The position numbers and the translations under genes are program-made. 64,000 nucleotides of DNA from Syncephalis plumigaleata. Taxonomy: Eukaryota > Zoopagomycota > Zoopagomycetes > Zoopagales > Piptocephalidaceae. The stretch is from NCBI GenBank assembly GCA_025201365.1, contig JAIXMF010000019.1:124001-188000 (forward strand), in the 5' to 3' direction. This document shows, piece after piece, positions 47,008 through 58,944 of this stretch. Numbering within the stretch: position 1 is the stretch's first letter; each line of letters opens with the position of its first letter. The notes below the pieces were generated by a model. It was not told the origin of the DNA, made no database searches, and saw nothing but the letters and a program-made list of their open reading frames with translations.

Positions 47008-49098
47008 ATGATTCCACATTCTATAGGTATCACCCTATTAGTATCTGTACTGGTTGTACAGACAGTTTCCATACCATGGAACAAGCTAGACTCACCGATA
47101 TCGCATGCTAATCATCGATCTGGATTGACTAAACTACAACGTCGTTCACCATTTGATGGCAGCAGTGCAACCAATAGACCATTCAACATAGATCTATCAA
47201 ACATAAAAGAGTTTGAACTTTTAGTTGATAAAGATGTCCCTATAGCTGAACACTTTCCATCCACAGAGTTGGTCATACCACCTACAGCACACTCGATAAC
47301 AGGTGTGAGTGCAATGCATAGAAAGGGGATTACCGGCAAGGGCATCAAGATCGGCATAATTGATACTGGCATTGATTATACACATCCAGCACTCGGTGGA
47401 AATGATCCTGTCACTAGACGAGTTCAATACGGTCATGATTTCGTTGGCAATGCTTTCAAGGGAGGCAAACGACAACCATCCGATGATCCAATGGATTGTA
47501 TTGGACATGGCACTATGGTGGCGGGTATTATAGGTGCCAAAACTTCAGCGGTAATGGGTGTTGCACCAGATGCCATACTTGGTGCTTACAAAATTACCGG
47601 TTGTGATCCAACATTTGCTTTCGTGGAGGGCATGGAGGAAGTAATGGCAATGGCATTTGAGGATGGTATGGATATTGTCAATATGTCATTTGGTAGTGGA
47701 ATCAGAAAGGCAAAAATACTTGCTAAAGTAATAGAGGAATACGCTCATAAGAATATAATCATTCTTGGTAGTGTGCCTAACAATGGAGAAAGCGGTGTTA
47801 TGGGGTGGAGCGCGGATGTTCCTGGCATTCTACCGTCTGTGCTATCCGTTGGTGGCATGGAGATACACTACAAGATTAAGGATTCATTTTACGTTTCCTA
47901 CAACGGTTACAACAAGGAGATCGCCTATACTACGACATGTGGTAGTAGTCATCGAATTCAAGGCATGCTACAAGTTGTAGTGGTGAAACCACCTGCTATA
48001 GGAGTAGTATGTGATGTGCCAACCAATGCCAAAGATAATATCGTGTTTGTCGCATCAAGTGTATGTAATATGGTACAGCTTATGGCTAGAGCGGTCAAAC
48101 GAGGAGCAGTGGCCATTATTGCACCTCGTCTACGTGCAAAACCAGTTATATGCACGCTACCAATCCTCAAAGCTGAATCAGCTTTTACACTAATGGTCAA
48201 TCGATTAACAGCGTACAACAAGCCGATAATGGTTAACTTTAATGATCATAAGAAAGCAATCCCACAACGTTCTACTATGATGGGAAGTGTCAATTCTGCC
48301 TGGGGACCGACAGCGCAATTTCGACTAAGTCCGGAAATTGTAGCACCAAGCGATAATCTGATAACCACCATACGTAATGGATACGTGTACATGCATGGTA
48401 ATTCCGGTGCTGCACCTTACTTGGCTGGCATGGCTGCTCTTTACTTTGAGCATTGCGATAAAAACGGAAAGACACGGCCTAACTATAGTCAACTTCGATC
48501 ATTGCTACAAAATAATGCCATACCGTACATGGTACCGGGTAAGAATCTGGCTGGATCAGTGGCACATCAAGGTGCTGGCATGGCACACATAGGCCGAATG
48601 ATAAAGAGTACATTTAGTGCATCGCCATCAGCAATCGAGCTATTAGACATTAAACAACGACCTACATTGGATTATACCAAATCAGCAAGCATCACCATCC
48701 GTAGCAATGATACGAATACGCAAACACTCTACCTTCGACATATACCAGCAGTGTCTATGCGTGCATTCCATGCAAATGGTGAAGCAGCTAAAGAAGTAGT
48801 AACAACCGACATTCATATCAAGGCTACGTTTACTGGACCGCAAGTTATTACTCTAAACCCGAAAGACAAAGCATCCATACCTATTACTTTCACAATACCG
48901 GTGGAACTTAACTACGATGAACATTGGCTCTATTCAGGATACATAGTCATTGATACGGAACCACTAGTCAATGGGAGACCACCATCTAACCATGCTGTCT
49001 ATGTGCCATACCTTGGTTTGAATGGTAATATCAAGACTATTACCAAGCTCTTTAAACTGAATGGAAAGCTGTTTTACAGTAAAAATATAAAACACTAA
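47008..49098 (+). CDS. Secreted subtilisin-like serine protease (S8, with PA and Fn3-like domains)
   Basis: Intronless, 696 residues from the Met that begins a signal peptide (MIPHSIGITLLVSVLVVQTV). An inhibitor-like prosegment follows to about residue 85. Catalytic Asp119 is in IGIIDTGIDYTHPAL, His167 in CIGHGTMVAGIIGA, the oxyanion Asn is in GSVPNNGESG, and Ser466 is in HGNSGAAPYLAGMAALY. The usual GTSMAxP is GNSGAAP here. A protease-associated (PA) domain is inserted before the Ser block (about 310-410), and an Fn3-like domain fills the C-terminus (about 540-690). The layout matches pyrolysin/Vpr-type subtilases, which digest extracellular protein. Substrate unknown. Only 75 bp separate its stop from the TIM21 start. 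Confidence 0.93.
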   Translation: MIPHSIGITLLVSVLVVQTVSIPWNKLDSPISHANHRSGLTKLQRRSPFDGSSATNRPFNIDLSNIKEFELLVDKDVPIAEHFPSTELVIPPTAHSITGVSAMHRKGITGKGIKIGIIDTGIDYTHPALGGNDPVTRRVQYGHDFVGNAFKGGKRQPSDDPMDCIGHGTMVAGIIGAKTSAVMGVAPDAILGAYKITGCDPTFAFVEGMEEVMAMAFEDGMDIVNMSFGSGIRKAKILAKVIEEYAHKNIIILGSVPNNGESGVMGWSADVPGILPSVLSVGGMEIHYKIKDSFYVSYNGYNKEIAYTTTCGSSHRIQGMLQVVVVKPPAIGVVCDVPTNAKDNIVFVASSVCNMVQLMARAVKRGAVAIIAPRLRAKPVICTLPILKAESAFTLMVNRLTAYNKPIMVNFNDHKKAIPQRSTMMGSVNSAWGPTAQFRLSPEIVAPSDNLITTIRNGYVYMHGNSGAAPYLAGMAALYFEHCDKNGKTRPNYSQLRSLLQNNAIPYMVPGKNLAGSVAHQGAGMAHIGRMIKSTFSASPSAIELLDIKQRPTLDYTKSASITIRSNDTNTQTLYLRHIPAVSMRAFHANGEAAKEVVTTDIHIKATFTGPQVITLNPKDKASIPITFTIPVELNYDEHWLYSGYIVIDTEPLVNGRPPSNHAVYVPYLGLNGNIKTITKLFKLNGKLFYSKNIKH

Positions 49099-49173
49099 CG
49101 ATATTTATCGAATAAATTTTAGTACTTTTACTTCTTGCCTCACTTTACTAAACCTCTATCGAATTGTTCATTG

Positions 49174-50199
49174 ATGATATCTAGACGACTTTTCACGACA
49201 CATAGCCCTATTGGGTGGCGCAATAGTGTTATACGACCAACGCGACGCTTTCTAGTTACGACGAGTAATGAGCATAAACGTGTAAACACCGCATCGTCAA
49301 AAGAATCGACATTACGTTGGCGTAAAGCTGCGCAATCAGGCAAGTACGCGTTAACTTGTGTGCATATATCATTAATAGGCATGTCATGATAATGAACTAT
49401 CTGCTATAATAGCTGCGCGTATTGGTACGACTACTTGGCATTTAGGTTTGGTTGCCTTGGGCACCGTTGTATTTGGCACGGTGACTTATGCGCTATATCG
49501 CGAATTATACGCCTCCGACACCATAGGTGAACTCTATAATCAAGCATGGTCATTGATTAAGGCAGACGATACAGTAAGACGACTAGATTGACCATCTAAA
49601 TCTATGTAGCATCATCCACTAGAATACTAATACAATGAATTAATTGATTGATTGATTAGTTGAAGCAGATGCTAGGTGAACCCGTACAATTGATAAAAGC
49701 ATCTCGTATATCAGTGCGTGCAAGGTAAATGAACAATTGCTCATAATGACACGATAACTCAATGGTAGACACTATGTAGATATATAGTCAGTGATGCAAA
49801 TCAACGAGAACACACACTCATACGGATACCTATTCAAGGATCTGTAACTACAGGTGAAGCTCATGTGGATGCAATTGTAAGTATCTTTATTAATATTACA
49901 CATCTACATATACATGTATATATATATATATATATTGATACAATTGAACACATATAGAAAATACGTAATGATAAACAAGCGATAGTTTGGCAAGTTCAGA
50001 GTATTTATGTAGATATACCTGGTAATACATTATTGTAATAATAATAATTCATATAAAAGCTAATACAGATGATTTATTGTCTTCTATAGGACATGGACTA
50101 CCATCTAAGCGTATTACAGTGGTAGAACCATCATCATCATCTAACCAATTGTCATCTAATAGTAATTTACTACAACGTGTTATGAAACGATCCTCATAA
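49174..50199 (+). CDS. TIM21: Mitochondrial import subunit Tim21
   Basis: Six exons. The Met at 49174 starts a Ser/Arg-rich presequence (MISRRLFTTHSPIGWRN); an in-frame Met at 49135 is less likely. Exon 1 ends CAATCAG followed by GCAAGT, and only a GC-AG intron (49340-49412) keeps the frame into GTTTWHLGLVALGTVVFGTV, the single inner-membrane helix. The intermembrane-space domain follows: YRELYASDTIGELYNQAWSL, QMLGEPVQLIKASR, SVRARYIVSDANQREHTLI, PIQGSVTTGEAHVDAI, IVWQVQSIYVDIPG, GLPSKRITVVEP. Tim21 tethers TIM23 to the TOM complex and to respiratory chain complexes. The second hydrophobic segment seen in some relatives is absent. Confidence 0.85.
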
Positions 50200-50291
50200 C
50201 ATTACAAACTAATAACAATAATACTGCTGCTTCATTAACCCCATCTTATTCATAATAAAGATTAATATAAAATATTTATTCTCTATAATAA

Positions 50292-52908
50292 TTACACTGC
50301 CATTTCTTCATCTTCATCGTAACCGAATTCACGATCAAATTCACTTTTACTCATTTTACCACGACGCATCTTTTTAGCTTGTCGTTCCTCTCGTTGTAAT
50401 TCAGCCCAATCATCTTCATCGTCGTCGTCATTATCATTGTTATTAGTAGCACTGTCTGCATTCAAACCAATCGATTGTTGGAATGCCTCCATCTTTTGTC
50501 GATCTAGATAGGCTCGTTTCCGTTCCTTCTTCTCCTTACGCTCTCTCTTCTTTTCACGCGCTGCTTTAGCGTTCGACCAAGCAGTAACTTTCTTTCCAGC
50601 ACCATTCTTCTTTTCAATATCCTTTGGTCCTGCCTCTTTCTCGGCCTTTATCCTTTTCTTTCGTGCCTTCTCTCTTACCCTATCTGCATAAGGAATGGTG
50701 TCAACATCAATGGCAAATGGTGTAAATTCAGATATGTCCTTGTCCTTTAATTCAGGCATTTTTGGCATCTAATAAATGTATTAGATATAGTAATAGTAGT
50801 ATCATGCATTTCATTACCTTTAATAATGCGTAACTCATGGCCATTTGACAGAGATTCAAATCCTTAATACGAAATATGTAAGTGGCCTCATGTTTCGTAT
50901 AACTACGAATATACGAGACAAAGGCTTTTATGCCCTGAATGATACAAGATGAAGTGATTAGCATACTGCTGTCCTATCAATCTAGATGTAATGATCAACT
51001 TACTCGTTCATACAAATCACGATCTTTAGCAACGATACGTCGAAGTTCCTCGCATATTTCATTCGCGTCATCATCTACTAGGTTGCTTGATGCAGTTGCT
51101 CCATTTGATTTACTATCTATCATCATTTGATCTTCCTCCTCCTCTTCCTCTCTTCCATTGATTTCTTAGCTAATGTCAAGTCAGGCATGACATATGGATG
51201 TCTAATCATAGGCACTTTTCTAACTCGCATGAAATCTATCAATGTACATACAAATAGTAATAATCAGTGCGATTGCTCATTAGTTATTATTGCCATTGAA
51301 CTTACCGGCATACACTTCCTCACGTCCTTTCCCTAGTAGAACGAGAGCACGTCCTTGACGACCAGCTCGTGCAGTTCTACCACATCGATGAGCAAACACT
51401 TTTGGATCCTGAGGTGGTTCAAACTGGATAACCCAGTCGACATCTGGGATATCAAGTCCACGCGATGCTACATCCGTACAAATGAGAACAGCTCCATTGC
51501 TGGCCGGTAGGTTGGTGAATGCATCAAATGTAGCTACAGCATCATTAATGATCAATCAGTATAACAGAAGATGAGCAAAAAGCAAAGTGAATAAGTATTT
51601 ACCTGTTCGTTTCTTGGGATCTTGCTTGCCATGTAGTGCAAATAATGGTATATTCTTCAAACGAGGCAATTTAGGTAATAACTATACGAATAATCTCGTT
51701 AATAACATGTACATCACTACATATCCTATTAATCATTGCCTACCCGACTGAAATAATCAACAACCGCACAGGTGGAGAAATAGACGATATACTTCTTACT
51801 TGGATCACGTAGTATTAATCGGATCAATTGAGCTATCTTCTGATTAGGCTGACATACTAATAGCCAATCTGCAATCTATGATAAATCATCATTAGCATGA
51901 AATCACTACAGTCATTCTACATATCTACACTTACGATGCTGGTGTACGTTGTTCTGCACCTTGTGCGTTAATATCCTCCACCTTACACACAATGCGTACT
52001 GGGTTACGTAGACCGGCACGCACCAATTCCGATACTGCATCCGTCATCGTAGCAGAGAACAATGCGGTACGTCGTTGTTTAGGCAATGCACTAACTACCG
52101 CACTAATCGACTGACTAAATCCCATTCCAATAATCTAATCAAATAAATATATATGTGAGCATATTGCCGGTCATATCAATTATTAATCCATTTAGACTTA
52201 CCGATCTGCTTCATCGAGTACGAGTACATCCAATTCACGTACGTCAATCTGACCAATATACGCTTTACTAGCCAGTAGTTCCTCGAGACGTCCCGGTGTA
52301 CCCACAAGTACGCTAGCGCCTTCCTTCTCAAATTCACGTATATCATCGACTGCAGACTTGCCACCACCCGTAACGAGTTGTACATTAAAGTCAACACAGG
52401 GTTTAAACTGCTCGAACACCTGATGGATCTGACGAGCCAACTCACTATACAGTCATATCATTAGATGGCAATCGTAATTGTTTGATACTGCCGTAACTTA
52501 CCGTGTCGGTGACATGACAATCGCTGCCACTTGTCGTTTATCTAATGGTTCACTTCGACGTAACAAGCGTTCCAATACTGGAATAACAAAAGCAACGTTT
52601 TACCCGAACCAGTTACCGCCTAGCAGGATGATAATATCAATACCAATCATCTAACTATCTCATATATTGTCTATTCAGCCTACTCACCTCGGCTACAACA
52701 TCTTTGTTTGCCATAAATAGTGGAATGCTAGCCGCTTGAACCGGTGTCATTTGTTGAAATCCTAACAAAGCCAACGCCTCTAGACTGATAAGCACAGCTA
52801 TCTATTAGCAACAGCAACTACTGCATAGTCATATACTACTTACATGGGAGCGCTAAGCTTGATGTCAAGACTCTTCCAGTCACCAGCGTAGGCAGGTGTG
52901 GATTCCAT
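50292..52908 (-). CDS. SPB4: DEAD-box RNA helicase Spb4/DDX55 (one apparent frame break)
   Basis: Multi-exon gene, about 600 residues. Spb4 is an essential nucleolar helicase for 25S rRNA maturation and 60S assembly. Motifs in order: [17 protein letters not shown] (Q motif), AVTGSGKT (I), SPTREL (Ia), GTPGRL (Ib), VLDEADR (II), ALFSATM (III), IVYFSTCA (IV), [15 protein letters not shown] (V), [13 protein letters not shown] (VI). The C-terminal [20 protein letters not shown] and [14 protein letters not shown] are specific to Spb4/DDX55, followed by a Lys-rich tail. Right after AVTGSGKTL the frame lacks one base (near 52592) before continuing [13 protein letters not shown]. Every other exon is open, so I suspect an assembly indel rather than a dead gene. 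Confidence 0.9.
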
Positions 52909-53210
52909 CGTTTGTTATTTAATAATAGGAATCGTTAAAAAGAAAAAAAAGAAATAAATTTAAAGGACGAATGTGTGTGTGCGTGCATGTGTGGTCATTA
53001 TCATCACCACTATAAAAACATTATAAATGCCATTGATTTCCGCTTAGTAGCAGCAGCAGTAGTAGTTGCAACAGTTTGCCTTCTTCTCGTTCTCTTCTCG
53101 TAGCATACACCTTTTGTCAAGCGTGTTATCATTGTATACGACAGCTTGTCCATTACTAATACGGTGTTTACAAGGTTATACGCGTATACACACATTCTCT
53201 ATAGCTGAAT
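52909..53210. promoter_or_regulatory. Divergent promoter between SPB4 and PP5
   Basis: About 300 bp separates the two start codons. It must hold both promoters. No gene. Confidence 0.45.
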
Positions 53211-55554
53211 ATGACAAGTCATCAGGAATCTACGTCGTCGTTGTCCTCCTCTAATCCTGCAGACACTGCACCAACTACTATTCCAATGGCTGCTACACCT
53301 GTCAGTGAAGAACAACATGCTAAAGCAGAAGTGGTAAAGGCGGAAGCTAACAAGCTTTTCCAAGGTATCACTAATAATAATAGGTATGCATATATGCATA
53401 TATACACACACTAACACTATATGCATCAACTTGCTCTTTATAGCCAAAAAATACGCTGAAGCTATAGAGAAATACAGTAAAGCGATAGAGCTTGATCCAA
53501 CGGTGCCTGCCTATTACTCTAATCGTGCATTTGCTTATATCAAAACAGAGGCATTTGGCTATGCAATTGCGTAGGTGCTATTCCTTCATCGATTATCACA
53601 TCTAATTTATTTCATACAGAGATGCAGATAAAGCAATAGAACTGGATGCTAGTTATGCCAAGGTAATGGGTGATATCAATTCCATAAGTTACACTAACAC
53701 TTATTACTATTAGGCCTATTATCGACGAGCCACTGCCAATATGGCTCTATTCAACTTTAAGAAATCATTCAGTGATTTCCGTATGGTAATACACGCGTCA
53801 ATACATGATGTACATTATGCTAACATTACAATTAATAGGTGGTTAAACGAGCACCTGCCGATAAGGATGCACGTCGACAACTAGCGGAATGCGAGAAGAT
53901 TGTTCGCCGTATTGAATTTGAAAAGGCCATCGAAGTGGAGGATGCCGACAAAAGTGTAGCCGAATCCATTGACTTGGAGGCCATGTGTAAGCTAATGCTT
54001 AGTTAATACTATCTATCAGATGTGATTATTAATGTATCCATATAGTGGTAGAGGATAGCTACGATGGTCCACGTATCAAGCCAGAAGGTATCGATAGCGA
54101 ATTCGTCGATGCTATGATTGAACGATTCCGTCAAGAGAAAAAGATTCACAAGAAATATGCCTATCAAGTATGTGGTAATTATATAGATTGCAACTGCCTA
54201 TTAATAATACTATCGAGTATAGATCATATTGGGAGTACGTCAGTATTTCTTGGAACAGCCATCGTTAATTGATGTTACTATACCATCGAATCATACATTA
54301 ACCATTTGTGGTGATGTTCACGGTAATACTACTTATACACTAGTGTAATTATAGAAGTTTAACCTATGCTAACCATCACATTATGATTGTCTAGGTCAAT
54401 TCTACGATTTATTAAACATATTCGAACTCGCGGGCAAACCATCGGATACACATCACTTTTTGTTTAACGGCGATTTTGTTGATCGTGGCAGTTTTAGCGT
54501 CGAGGTTGTTCTATTGCTATTCGCCTATAAATGGCTCTATCCCGATGGATTCTTCTTGACACGCGGTAATCACGAGACAAAGGATATGAATCGAATGTAC
54601 GGATTCGAAGGAGAAACTAAATCAAAGTAAGTACATGATGAACATACCTATAAAAGAGAGCGAAAGCCAACCATGATCATTATTGTCATATTGTTATAGA
54701 TTCTCTGATATGATGTATAAGCTATTCTGCGAGACATTTGATACATTGCCATTAGCACACGTTGTTCAAAGAAGCTATTCGTAGTGCATGGCGGTTTGTT
54801 CTCGCGTGATGATGTTACATTAGATGAAATTAGGGCGATTAATCGATTCCGTCAACCTGGTTCAGAAGGTACTATATATATATATATAAATATTTGATAG
54901 AATAATGCTTGCTTAATGATGATACTATTTGCATTAGGTTTAATGGTTGAACTATTATGGTCTGATCCACAAGCAATGGTAAGTAAACGTATCATGTTAC
55001 TAATGCATAGTCTAACATCTATATGATGATGATAGCCTGGACGATCACTTAGTAAACGAGGAGTAGGTCTACAATTTGGACCGGATGTTACAGAGAAATT
55101 CTTGAAGAACAATAATCTAGGTATAGTAGAAGTAGCAATAATAATAGAATATATGTGTATACTAACAATGATACTATAGAAATGGTTATTCGTAGTCATG
55201 AAGTCAAGGATAATGGATATGTTATCGATCATAATGGCAAATGTGTTACAGTGTTCTCAGCACCAAACTATTGGTAATATGACATGATAGTAGCATGCTT
55301 ACATCCAATCAACTAAACTAACATAACACGATGATCATTAGTGATCAAATGGGCAATAAGGGCGCGTACATTAATGTAACAGATACCGGTGATGTCTCGT
55401 ATCATGTATTTGAAGCAGTAGTAAGTGGAGTATAGATGTATATAATCGATACAATGTATTATTAACCAACACGACCATTACTCATTATGTATAGCCTCAT
55501 CCCAATGTCCGACCTATGCAATATGCTTCTCAATACAGTTTATTAGGTTTATAG
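53211..55554 (+). CDS. PPT1: Serine/threonine protein phosphatase 5 with TPR domain (one apparent frame break)
   Basis: Multi-exon gene, about 500 residues. PP5/Ppt1 dephosphorylates Hsp90-bound clients and co-chaperones. Three TPRs follow a Ser/Thr-rich N-terminus ([57 protein letters not shown]). The linker [19 protein letters not shown] leads into the PPP catalytic core: [112 protein letters not shown], and [10 protein letters not shown]. One base is missing between LPLAHVV and KKLFVVHGG (about 54766-54772, in an A run), with the remainder intact. Most likely a sequencing or assembly indel. Confidence 0.92.
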
Positions 55555-55592
55555 GGTTACTAATGAATGGTCATGGTTATAGAATATGCACA

Positions 55593-58500
55593 TCATGTTG
55601 CAGCTTCCATTTGTAAGCGTTGTTGAATGGCTTCCATCGGTATTCTAAACAAATAAACGAAAAGACATAATAGAATAAGCATTGTCATCATTGCCATTAC
55701 TTTTATATTTGACGATGCATACTTTCTCGTTGATCGTGGAGGAATCTTCTCTAATAGTTTACGTGTCACTTTACGTGAGAATACGGTGGATGGACCTGGT
55801 TGATGAGTAGATGTGTCAGGTCTATCAAGCCATTCGAGAAGAAAGGAGTAGCAATATTCTATGTATATATTTGTATTAATAGCAATAACTATACAGATGT
55901 GTACTACTTACGCATAACCGGCATATATTCAAGCATGTCATCGAGTAGTTCAATGGGATAGCCTTGCCAATGCAATAGTTTTAATACAGGTAGTTTCTCA
56001 GTAAGGAAGTCATTAAGAAATGCGTATATAATTCGATTTGACGATGATTGTAGATTGCCTAACATTGTAATCAATTAATGGATTATCATATATCGCATTG
56101 ACTTGTAGTAATAGTGTATTAATTACCTTTAGTTACTTTACGTTGATAGCAGTAGTCTAGACAAGAGCGTACGACAAAGACCTCTTGTAATAAAATAAAT
56201 GTATCCATACCACGCTAGTTCACTCATTTGTTAATGTCGATCATAATTCACTCATCCATTCTATAATAACTTACCGAATCAGGATTCGATTTCAATCCAT
56301 GCAACATACGCATTGATCGTTGTGAACGTAATAACATCAAATAGAGAATCTAGATACACAATTAGATTAGTGATATGTACATGTCTATCACATATGTATC
56401 ACCTTTAATCGATGATCCAGTTCTTCATCAGTAGTTGCTGAATTCAATAGAGGCGTGTAGAATAAATGAACTTGAAGCAGTTGCTCATCACTATTTGATA
56501 GCTTGACTAGTTAATTGAATGTTACTATAATTATAACATCACTTCTATTACCGATATGATTCCACGGGTAACTGTTCTAATAGTTGATTCATTAACCATC
56601 GTGGTGATACTAGTGTTTGTGTGGGATCACTAGTAACAACACCATTAGTAATTAGTATTAACAGTAGATTGACTACTAGTAATAGACATTTCTTACCTAG
56701 CTGCTTCATCGTAATCAAGTAGACATCGACTGATGGTGGATAATTCAGCGGCATACACCAATAGTAGTGCTACGAATGGTGCCACAATAAGACCGAATTC
56801 ATCACGTCGTCGACAAACACGAGTGAGCCACCATGTAGCATCGACTTGTTCCAATAGTTGACCTAATACGAGTATAGCATTAGTGTCACCCATTACAATA
56901 ATGATACAAGCATTGTGTGCTATCCAGTTATTACCGCTTGCGTAGAGTGCATCAAATTGACGACGTTTCTCGGCCGATTCCATAATCAATAGCAGTAACA
57001 GTAGAGCAATAACAATTGTATCCTCCTTATTCGTTTGTCGATGTGTATCATTCTTGTTCGAGTGTACTGTTCGTGAAGATGAATTCATCAATAATGGAGG
57101 TAGATAATCGGGTACCACACTATTCACTCGTACACTAAACACATATGTTACCATACTGATAACTATTCATAAATATATAGATATACACATGCAACCTACT
57201 TTGTATATTTCCGTAGTAGATAAATGAATGGTGCACTAGGTGGATTGGTATGTATTACTAGACGTGTATGAATGTAGTCATCGATGGCCTTCATATACTG
57301 CGTATCCTGATTAAGTTTACTGTTTAGTATATCAATCACGATATGATCAAAGTAATCTAGTTTTTGTCCCTTAGACTATACTCCTTGTTTATTAGTACAT
57401 AATAGAATAAATGAATCAACAACTTACTAAATGACGTGCTGATTGTGTTAATTGTTGAATATCATGTACAGTTAATGGTGCTGTCATACTTGATGATTGA
57501 TCATGATTAGCGGCAACGATCATCTGACCAAATGCCATAAAGTTAGCTCGACCTATTTCAATACAATATCATCATTGATAGTATGTAAATAATTAGTAGA
57601 ACTACTTGTATTTATATTGATTTGCACACTCACTTATGGGCATGGATATGTTAAGGGTCTGCTGTAGTAGTTGTCGTACAAATGCCGTATCCACTGTGCT
57701 ATACCTTGCAGCCAATGCTAGGGCAACTCGACTACGTCCTGTCGATTTGATCGATTGATAGATGTGTTGACACTTATCCTAGTCATGTTAATCTATTAGT
57801 TATTTCCACTAAATATCCCACCTCTTATACTGTTGACTACCTTAGCAAGAGCGAGTAACTGATGAGCCGATAGCATAAGCGTACAAATGACCAAATCTTC
57901 ATATCTAGAAATGATAATATATATATGTGTGTGTGTTATCATCTCATCATTATCGCTCATATCAATTATACTATGCGTATTACTTTTCTGACCAGGATTG
58001 CGAACATCGTTCAAGTAACTGTTGAATATGTGATTCTGGAAGTGATTCACCTAGCCAACCCGTCCACATACATACTAAGCGTAGCCAATGCATATCATTA
58101 CGCCAATGCATATCATTAGAAGATGACTGTTATCATAATGAATCAGTAAAATTGATGCTAATTTTTATTTCATCGACTTACTTCATAAGTGAAAAGTGCT
58201 TGGTATAACCTCTCTCTGAATAGTAACTTCCATTTGTCGTTTACTTTAGTCGATGTAGCAGCAACACCAAGCATTTCATCAGCCCATGATGATGGAAAGA
58301 GTTGATCCAATACTTCTAGCTATACTAGATATCAATAACTACTACAAAAACGCGTATTCTATCATCAATCATTTACTTACTTGCTCGGTTACATTATCGG
58401 TTGGCAAACACAAATAGATATCAGGCAGTAGTGATAATGTCAATAGTGTAGATCGTATCAATGGTATATGTTCTGGATGTTGTCTACTATGTTCCATAAG

Positions 58501-58689
58501 TAGTTTACTATGTAAAACAGACAGACGTGTATATTAATATTGATATATCTACTACTAGTAGTAGTATTACCGTAAGGTGTTATGGTCAACTGCTTGTGTA
58601 TTCGGTATATCTATCCACGGAGCAAGCATATCCAATATACTAGTACAATCTGTCATTCCTACTATAGAGGAATCCATAGTGACACTCAT
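55593..58689 (-). CDS. INTS2: Integrator complex subunit 2-like protein
   Basis: At least twelve short exons on the minus strand, roughly 790 residues (human INTS2 is about 1200), mostly helical. Start MSVTMDSSIVGMTD at 58689 (an in-frame Met also at 58677); stop at 55593. The best identifying block is near the C-terminus, LKLLHWQGYPIELLDDMLEY, which matches the INTS2 LVHFQGYPCELL region including its spacing to the following hydrophobic helix. Other blocks are LVICTLMLSAHQLLALAKVV, RANFMAFGQMIVAAN and AIDDYIHTRLVIHTNPPSAP. The last exon codes IPMEAIQQRLQMEAAT. INTS2 is a helical-repeat scaffold subunit of the nuclear Integrator complex, which cleaves snRNA and nascent Pol II transcripts. The assignment rests on one strong block. 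Confidence 0.6.
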
Positions 58690-58944
58690 AAATGATTGTA
58701 AAAGAAATACACGTTATAGAATCTTATATTAAACTGGAAAGAGTCGAGTGGTTGTTACGACGACATAACCGTAAATGTTCTCTCGTATTCCATCAAGAGA
58801 GTGATAACCTTATTCACTTTTCCCTTCTCGCTTTTTCACCAACTTGATCTCACTTTATTCTACTTGACTGTACGCAATTTGATTATTTGTCTGCTTATAC
58901 TAGTGTAAAAAAGGAAGCAACCTCTCTCTCTCTCTTTCGTAATT
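58690..58944. promoter_or_regulatory. Divergent promoter between INTS2-like gene and SGT2
   Basis: 255 bp between the two starts, with a TC-rich run just upstream of the SGT2 ATG. Confidence 0.45.
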
